A stretch of 17,792 nt of DNA from an uncultured Micromonospora sp. (GTDB taxonomy: Bacteria; Actinomycetota; Actinomycetes; Mycobacteriales; Micromonosporaceae). A program made the translations under genes and the position numbers. Of this stretch, positions 14,453 through 17,792 are shown one piece after another (position 1 is the first letter of the stretch; each line of letters begins with the position of its first letter). Below the pieces are notes generated by a model. The model was not told the origin of the DNA. It searched no databases and was given only the letters and a program-made list of their open reading frames with translations. Location: assembly GCA_937951935.1 (NCBI GenBank), contig CALGAM010000074.1, forward strand, positions 1 through 17,792, read 5' to 3'.

Positions 14453-15952
14453 TCAGTCGAGATCCGCCATCGCCGCCACGAACTGCTCGGGAGTGAGCTT
14501 CGACTGGAACAGCCGTTGCAGGTTGGCGTTCAGCACCGTCGCGGTCTGCGGATCCAGCGCCTGGTCCCATGCCAGGTGGTAGGAGGGCGCCCGGGCGACC
14601 AGCTCGGAGATCGAGGTGGCGAACGCGGCGTGCTCGGTGTCGCGCAGCAGCCGCGCCGCGTCCGTCACCGGTGGCACCTCACCGTCGGCGACCAGGTCGT
14701 CGAGGAACTCGTCACCCGCCACCGCCCGGACGAACTCGATCGCCGCCTCCGGATGCCGGCTGGTGGCGGACACCGAGAAGTACTGCGTCGGCACGCCGAG
14801 CAGATCCGCCGGGTCACCGGCACCCCCCTCGACCGCCGGGAAGGGAACCCAGCCGAGACCACCGTCCCGGACGAAGTCGGGATACCGGGCGAGCAGCGTC
14901 GGGTACTCCCAGGCGCCCATCAGGTGCATCGCCGCCCGGCCGGTCGCCAGCAGTCTTCCCGCGCCGCCGTCGTCGTACCCGACGGAGGCGAAGTCGTCGC
15001 CGAACGCGCCGCGCTCGGCGAGGTGGCGGGCACGCCGCAACGCCTCCAGGACCGCCGGGTTCGTCCAGGCGCCCGGCCGGCCCGAGACGAGGTCCGTCGT
15101 GACACCGGGGCCGCCGATCCGCTCGGCCAGGTACATCACGTACATCAACTCCGTCCAGCCCTGGGCGCCGCCCAGGGCGATCGGCACGATCCCGGCGGCG
15201 GTGAACCGGTCCACCAGGGTGAGCAGGTCGGTGTAGCTGCGCGGCGGACGCAGGCCGGTCCGGTCGAAGACGTCCCGGTTGTAGAAGAGCACGACCGGGT
15301 GCGTGCCCCGCATCGGCAGGCCGTACAGGCGGCCGTCGACCGCGCCCCCGGCCAGCACGTTCGGGAGGAAGCGTGCCGTGACCCCGGGCGACCGGCGCAG
15401 CGACTCGGTCAGGTCGACCAGGCGGCCGGCCCGGGCGAGCTGGGCCAGGCTCGCCCCGCCCCAGCTCACGAAGACGTCCGGGGTGTCCGTGCCGTCGCCG
15501 ACGGACCGCAGCCGTTCCTTGTACTCCTCGTTGCCGAAGGTGGTGAGGTCGACCCGGAATCCCGCGGTCCCGTCGTTGTGGCGCGCCACCAACTTCCTCA
15601 GTGCCGAGTCCTGACCCGGCGGTGTGACCGCCCAGACCCGCAGCAGCGGTGCCGCGTCGCCCGTCGGCGGACGCGTGGTCGACAGGCCGCCGCCCCGGAC
15701 CAGTTCGACACCGGCCAGCGTCATGACGAGGACCAGGACCGCTGCCGTGAGACCGGCCAGCCTGCCCCGCCGCCGGCGGCGCCGGTAGCGCCGCCGGATC
15801 TCCGCGACGGCGTCGGGGCCGACCGCCGGCAGTGCGGCCTGTGCCTCCACGAGGGTGGCCGCGAGTTCCTCGACGAGTCGTCGTTCGTCGTCGGAACCGA
15901 CGTCGGCCGGACGCCGTTCACCTTCGGGGCCAACCATGTCAACGTCAACCAC
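14453..15952 (-). CDS. Membrane-anchored sugar-binding protein, putative anti-sigma/sensor partner
   Basis: A 499-residue protein of unusual build. Residues 1-64 are hydrophilic and predicted cytoplasmic (ERRLVEELAATLVEAQAAL, then a very basic RRRYRRRRRRGR at 53-64). One transmembrane helix follows at about 65-85. The rest (about 103-490) is a full family-1 extracellular sugar-binding domain, with TPDVFVSWGGASLAQLARAG at about 157-176, THPVVLFYNRDVFDRTGL and GRAAMHLMGAWEYP. The basic run before the helix predicts N-inside, so the sugar-binding domain faces outward. There is no lipobox Cys and no permease gene nearby, unlike a normal ABC receptor. No HxxxCxxC zinc anti-sigma motif is present. 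It overlaps the sigma gene by 8 bases. A role as membrane sensor restraining the sigma factor is inference. Confidence 0.85.
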   Translation of the reverse strand: MVDVDMVGPEGERRPADVGSDDERRLVEELAATLVEAQAALPAVGPDAVAEIRRRYRRRRRRGRLAGLTAAVLVLVMTLAGVELVRGGGLSTTRPPTGDAAPLLRVWAVTPPGQDSALRKLVARHNDGTAGFRVDLTTFGNEEYKERLRSVGDGTDTPDVFVSWGGASLAQLARAGRLVDLTESLRRSPGVTARFLPNVLAGGAVDGRLYGLPMRGTHPVVLFYNRDVFDRTGLRPPRSYTDLLTLVDRFTAAGIVPIALGGAQGWTELMYVMYLAERIGGPGVTTDLVSGRPGAWTNPAVLEALRRARHLAERGAFGDDFASVGYDDGGAGRLLATGRAAMHLMGAWEYPTLLARYPDFVRDGGLGWVPFPAVEGGAGDPADLLGVPTQYFSVSATSRHPEAAIEFVRAVAGDEFLDDLVADGEVPPVTDAARLLRDTEHAAFATSISELVARAPSYHLAWDQALDPQTATVLNANLQRLFQSKLTPEQFVAAMADLD

Positions 15953-16448
15953 GTGCGCTCCGAATCGTCTGCCGGGCGGTCCCCAGGTGCGCCTGCAGCG
16001 CCCGCTTGGCTCGCGCGTACCGGCTGGACACCGTGCCCGGCGGCTCGCCGCAGATGCCGGCGATCTCGCTGAAGGTGTAGCGGTACAGCACGTGCAGCAC
16101 CACGACGGTGCGTTCGGCCTTGCCGAGTGTGCGCAGTGCCTGCCACAGAGCGCCGTTGCTCACCGCCGTCCCGGCGGGATCGTCGGGGCGGTGTTCCAGC
16201 TCCTCGCTCGGGACCTCGCGGCGCCACCGGCGCCAGCGGCTGACGTTGCGGGTCACGATGACCTGCCGCGCGTACGCCTCGGGATTCTCCCGGGCCCTGC
16301 GCCACCGCTGCCACACCTCGACCACCGCGATCTGGGCCAGGTCGTCCGCCTCGGCGGCGCTGCCGCTGATCAGGTACGCGAACCGGCGCAACGCGTCGAG
16401 TCGGGCCCGGACGAAGTCCTCGGCGTCGCTGAAGCCACCGTGGGCCAT
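15945..16448 (-). CDS. SigE-family ECF RNA polymerase sigma factor
   Basis: Alternative sigma factor of 167 residues with only regions 2 and 4, as in extracytoplasmic function sigmas. Region 2 spans about 10-75, with FVRARLDALRRFAYLISGS and DLAQIAVVEVWQRW, then NPEAYARQVIVTRNVSRWRR. Region 4 spans about 98-155, with LRTLGKAERTVVVLHVLYRYTFSEIAGI and PPGTVSSRYARAKRAL as the recognition helix. The pattern is the actinobacterial SigE group. ATG 16448 has AGGAGG at 16455-16460, 6 bases away. A TAGGTT that could be a -10 lies 20 bases upstream (16468-16473), but no -35 is evident. It overlaps the downstream membrane sugar-binding gene by 8 bases, the usual sigma/anti-sigma arrangement. DUF4230 diverges from it. 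Confidence 0.93.
   Translation of the reverse strand: MAHGGFSDAEDFVRARLDALRRFAYLISGSAAEADDLAQIAVVEVWQRWRRARENPEAYARQVIVTRNVSRWRRWRREVPSEELEHRPDDPAGTAVSNGALWQALRTLGKAERTVVVLHVLYRYTFSEIAGICGEPPGTVSSRYARAKRALQAHLGTARQTIRSARG
15958..15961 (-). promoter_or_regulatory. Ribosome binding site deciding the GTG start of the sensor gene
   Basis: GGAG on the minus strand lies 5 bases before GTG 15952, inside the sigma gene. The alternative ATG at 15937 has no recognisable site. The GTG start gives an 8-base overlap with the sigma gene. Confidence 0.55.
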
Positions 16449-16625
16449 GCCGTCCCTCCTCGCGGACAACCTAGTCGGACGTGAGGAAGGGCGCATCGGG
16501 CGTGCGGAGGGGAGTCCGTGCCCCGACCTGCCGACGCCGCCGGGACACGCCGCGACCGGGCGGACCCGAGCCGCCCGGGGCCGGCGGCGCGTGGATCGTG
16601 GGTGTCGCACCGGCGACGTACCGTC

Positions 16626-16638
16626 GTGGTCAGACCAC
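16626..16638. promoter_or_regulatory. Candidate operator between sigma and DUF4230 genes
   Basis: GTGGTC-a-GACCAC is a perfect 6-base inverted repeat around one base, 28 bases before the DUF4230 start. It lies directly after a TACCGT (16619-16624) that fits a -10 pattern, so a bound protein would block that promoter. The rest of the 218-base divergent region shows no other clear signal. Confidence 0.35.
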
Positions 16639-16666
16639 CTGAGGCGATGAGGACGGTGAGGGTGCG

Positions 16667-17509
16667 ATGTCCCGGCCCGGCGATGTCAACCAGCCCACCC
16701 GCGAGTTTCCCGCGTACGCCAGGGGGCGGGCGACCAGCGCCCCCGCCGATCCCCGGGCGGGCGCCGCCGACAGCGAGCCCACCGAACCGTTCGACGTCGA
16801 CCACCGGGCAGACGCCGACGGGGCCGACGGCGCCGACGCGCCGGCACCGGCCGGTGGGCGGGGCCGCCGCGGGCGTGGCCTCGTCGTCCTCGCCGGGGTC
16901 GTCGGCCTGGCGGTGGCGCTGGTGTTCGGCGTGCGCGCCGGCGGCATCGACATCCTGCCGGACTGGCGCAACCCGTTCGTCGAGGAGAAGGCCGACCACA
17001 GCCAGCCGCCGTTGCTGAGGTCGATCCAGGACCTCAGCCGCTACGTCGCCGCCGAGGGCAACTTCGAGGTCGTCGTGGACCTGGAGCAGAACCGGCGGTA
17101 CGTTCCCGACTTCCTGCTCGGCGAGCGCACCCTCTTCGTCGGCGCCGGCACCGTCGAGGCGTACGTCGACTTCGGACAGCTCGGCGAGGACGCGGTGACC
17201 GTGTCGGCGGACCGGAGGTCGGTCGAGGTCAGGCTGCCGGAGCCGCAGCTCGGGCAGGTCAACCTCGACCTGGAGCGGTCGTACGTCTTCGCCGAGGAGC
17301 GTGGGGTGCTCAACCGGCTCGGTGAGGTCTTCGGCGGAGACCCGAACCGGCAGCGCGAGGTCTACCTCAGGGCCGAGCAGAAGATCGCGGAGGCGGCGCG
17401 TGGCGGCGGGCTCGGGGAGCGGGCCCGGGAGAACACCCGGAAGATGCTGGACCAGATGCTGCGCTCGCTCGGCTACGAGCAGGTCACCATCACGTACGTC
17501 CAGCCGTGA
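16667..17509 (+). CDS. Membrane-anchored DUF4230 protein
   Basis: A 280-residue protein of unknown function. Residues 1-70 are an Ala/Asp/Pro-rich disordered cytoplasmic segment ending in a basic run (GGRGRRGRG). One transmembrane helix follows (VVLAGVVGLAVALVFGV, about 73-89), then an extracellular DUF4230 domain from about 112 (PPLLRSIQDLSRYVAAEGNF) to 280. Conserved features of that domain are YVAAEGNFEVVVDLE, GERTLFVGAGTVEAYVDFG, VSADRRSVEVRLPEPQLG and a C-terminal helix LDQMLRSLGYEQVTITY. ATG 16667 has GAGG about 5 bases upstream. It diverges from the sigma factor gene across 218 bases and ends in a strong terminator, so it is monocistronic. Whether it belongs to the sigma system is unknown. 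Confidence 0.88.
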   Translation: MSRPGDVNQPTREFPAYARGRATSAPADPRAGAADSEPTEPFDVDHRADADGADGADAPAPAGGRGRRGRGLVVLAGVVGLAVALVFGVRAGGIDILPDWRNPFVEEKADHSQPPLLRSIQDLSRYVAAEGNFEVVVDLEQNRRYVPDFLLGERTLFVGAGTVEAYVDFGQLGEDAVTVSADRRSVEVRLPEPQLGQVNLDLERSYVFAEERGVLNRLGEVFGGDPNRQREVYLRAEQKIAEAARGGGLGERARENTRKMLDQMLRSLGYEQVTITYVQP

Positions 17510-17518
17510 GTCGGCGAC

Positions 17519-17552
17519 GGCGGCGGTGTGGTGCGACATCCACACCGCCGCC
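17519..17552 (+). terminator. Terminator hairpin after the DUF4230 gene
   Basis: GGCGGCGGTGTGG and CCACACCGCCGCC form a perfect 13-base stem with an 8-base loop, 9 bases after the stop codon. Confidence 0.85.
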
Positions 17553-17792
17553 CCGTGTGCCCGGGGTGGCGGAGGGGCCCGTGGGCGTGCCCGCCCGGTG
17601 ACGGCCGGGGCCGGCGGCACGGGTGACCGTGGTCCGGCGCCGTCAGTCCGACCGCCGACAGTTCGAGATCATCCGTGGCGGGTACGTGCCACACTGACGC
17701 CGGCCGCTCCTCTCGACCGAGGTCGATCGGGTGCGGCGTCGGGCGCCGTCTGTCTCCCAGAACCAGGGGTCTGTCGGGAGCGGGCGACCAAA
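17553..17792. other. Intergenic right end, no supported gene
   Basis: These 240 bases hold no coding region I can support. A minus-strand frame is open from the right edge to a stop at 17643-17645 (about 49 codons), but its residues do not resemble any family I know. Small inverted repeats (CGACC-GA-GGTCG near 17717; CTCCC/GGGAG near 17755-17781) may belong to a gene beyond the edge. Confidence 0.4.

Noticed and set aside
13066..16072. Two long plus-strand open frames (13066-14496 and 14516-16072)
   Set aside because: Antisense shadows of the xylanase and of the sugar-binding membrane protein.
16370..17620. 416-codon minus-strand open frame
   Set aside because: Antisense to DUF4230 and reaches back into the sigma gene; it crosses the strong terminator at 17519-17552.
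17643..17792. Minus-strand frame open from the right edge (about 49 codons)
   Set aside because: No recognisable family and no way to see its start; length is expected by chance at this GC content.
1..17792. tRNA, rRNA, CRISPR arrays, insertion sequences, known riboswitches
   Set aside because: I looked for clover-leaf ends, regularly spaced repeats, transposase motifs and conserved leader structures in the gaps and found none.

Overview
This is a high-GC window with frequent GTG starts and strong purine-rich ribosome binding sites. The gene families present (SepH, a SigE-family ECF sigma factor, a DtxR/IdeR-type iron box, and the serC/citA/pdxH neighbourhood) point to an actinomycete. Codon habits and gene content fit the Micromonosporaceae best (Micromonospora or a close relative), but that genus-level placement is inference. 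The window is ordinary chromosome: I see no mobile elements, CRISPR arrays, rRNA or tRNA genes.

Layout. (1) 1-2476, minus strand: a Tat-exported multicopper oxidase cut by the left edge, preceded on the same strand by a WYL-domain (YafY-type) regulator. A small VOC/glyoxalase-like protein diverges from the regulator at 2798-3235. (2) 3303-7050, minus strand: sepH (cell division, FtsZ partner), serC (phosphoserine aminotransferase) and citA (citrate synthase), each followed by its own hairpin. (3) 7247-11625, plus strand: pdxH (PLP synthesis) overlapping an MFS exporter by 4 bases, then an aldose 1-epimerase-like enzyme, a nitroreductase-family protein, and a 97-residue ParB-like conserved protein. 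(4) 11755-12780, minus strand: an orphan iron-siderophore binding lipoprotein under a clear iron box. (5) 13048-16448, minus strand: a secreted GH10 xylanase, a membrane-anchored protein with an extracellular sugar-binding domain, and a SigE-family ECF sigma factor. (6) 16667-17509, plus strand: a membrane-anchored DUF4230 protein diverging from the sigma gene and closed by a strong terminator.

The most interesting part is region 5. The sigma gene overlaps the next gene by 8 bases. That gene encodes a short charged cytoplasmic segment, one transmembrane helix and a complete family-1 sugar-binding domain, with no lipobox and no ABC permease nearby. This looks like a membrane sensor: a sugar-binding domain placed where an anti-sigma factor's sensory domain would sit. 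The next gene downstream on the same strand is a secreted xylanase, whose leader carries two striking inverted repeats. I propose a carbohydrate-responsive sigma/anti-sigma pair that may control xylan degradation. It is analogous in logic to clostridial SigI/RsgI but built from unrelated domains. The domain calls are well supported; the regulatory link is inference.

The rest is mostly housekeeping: serine synthesis, entry to the TCA cycle and vitamin B6 salvage lie together (SerC uses the PLP that PdxH makes). An iron-controlled receptor and a copper oxidase lie in the flanks.
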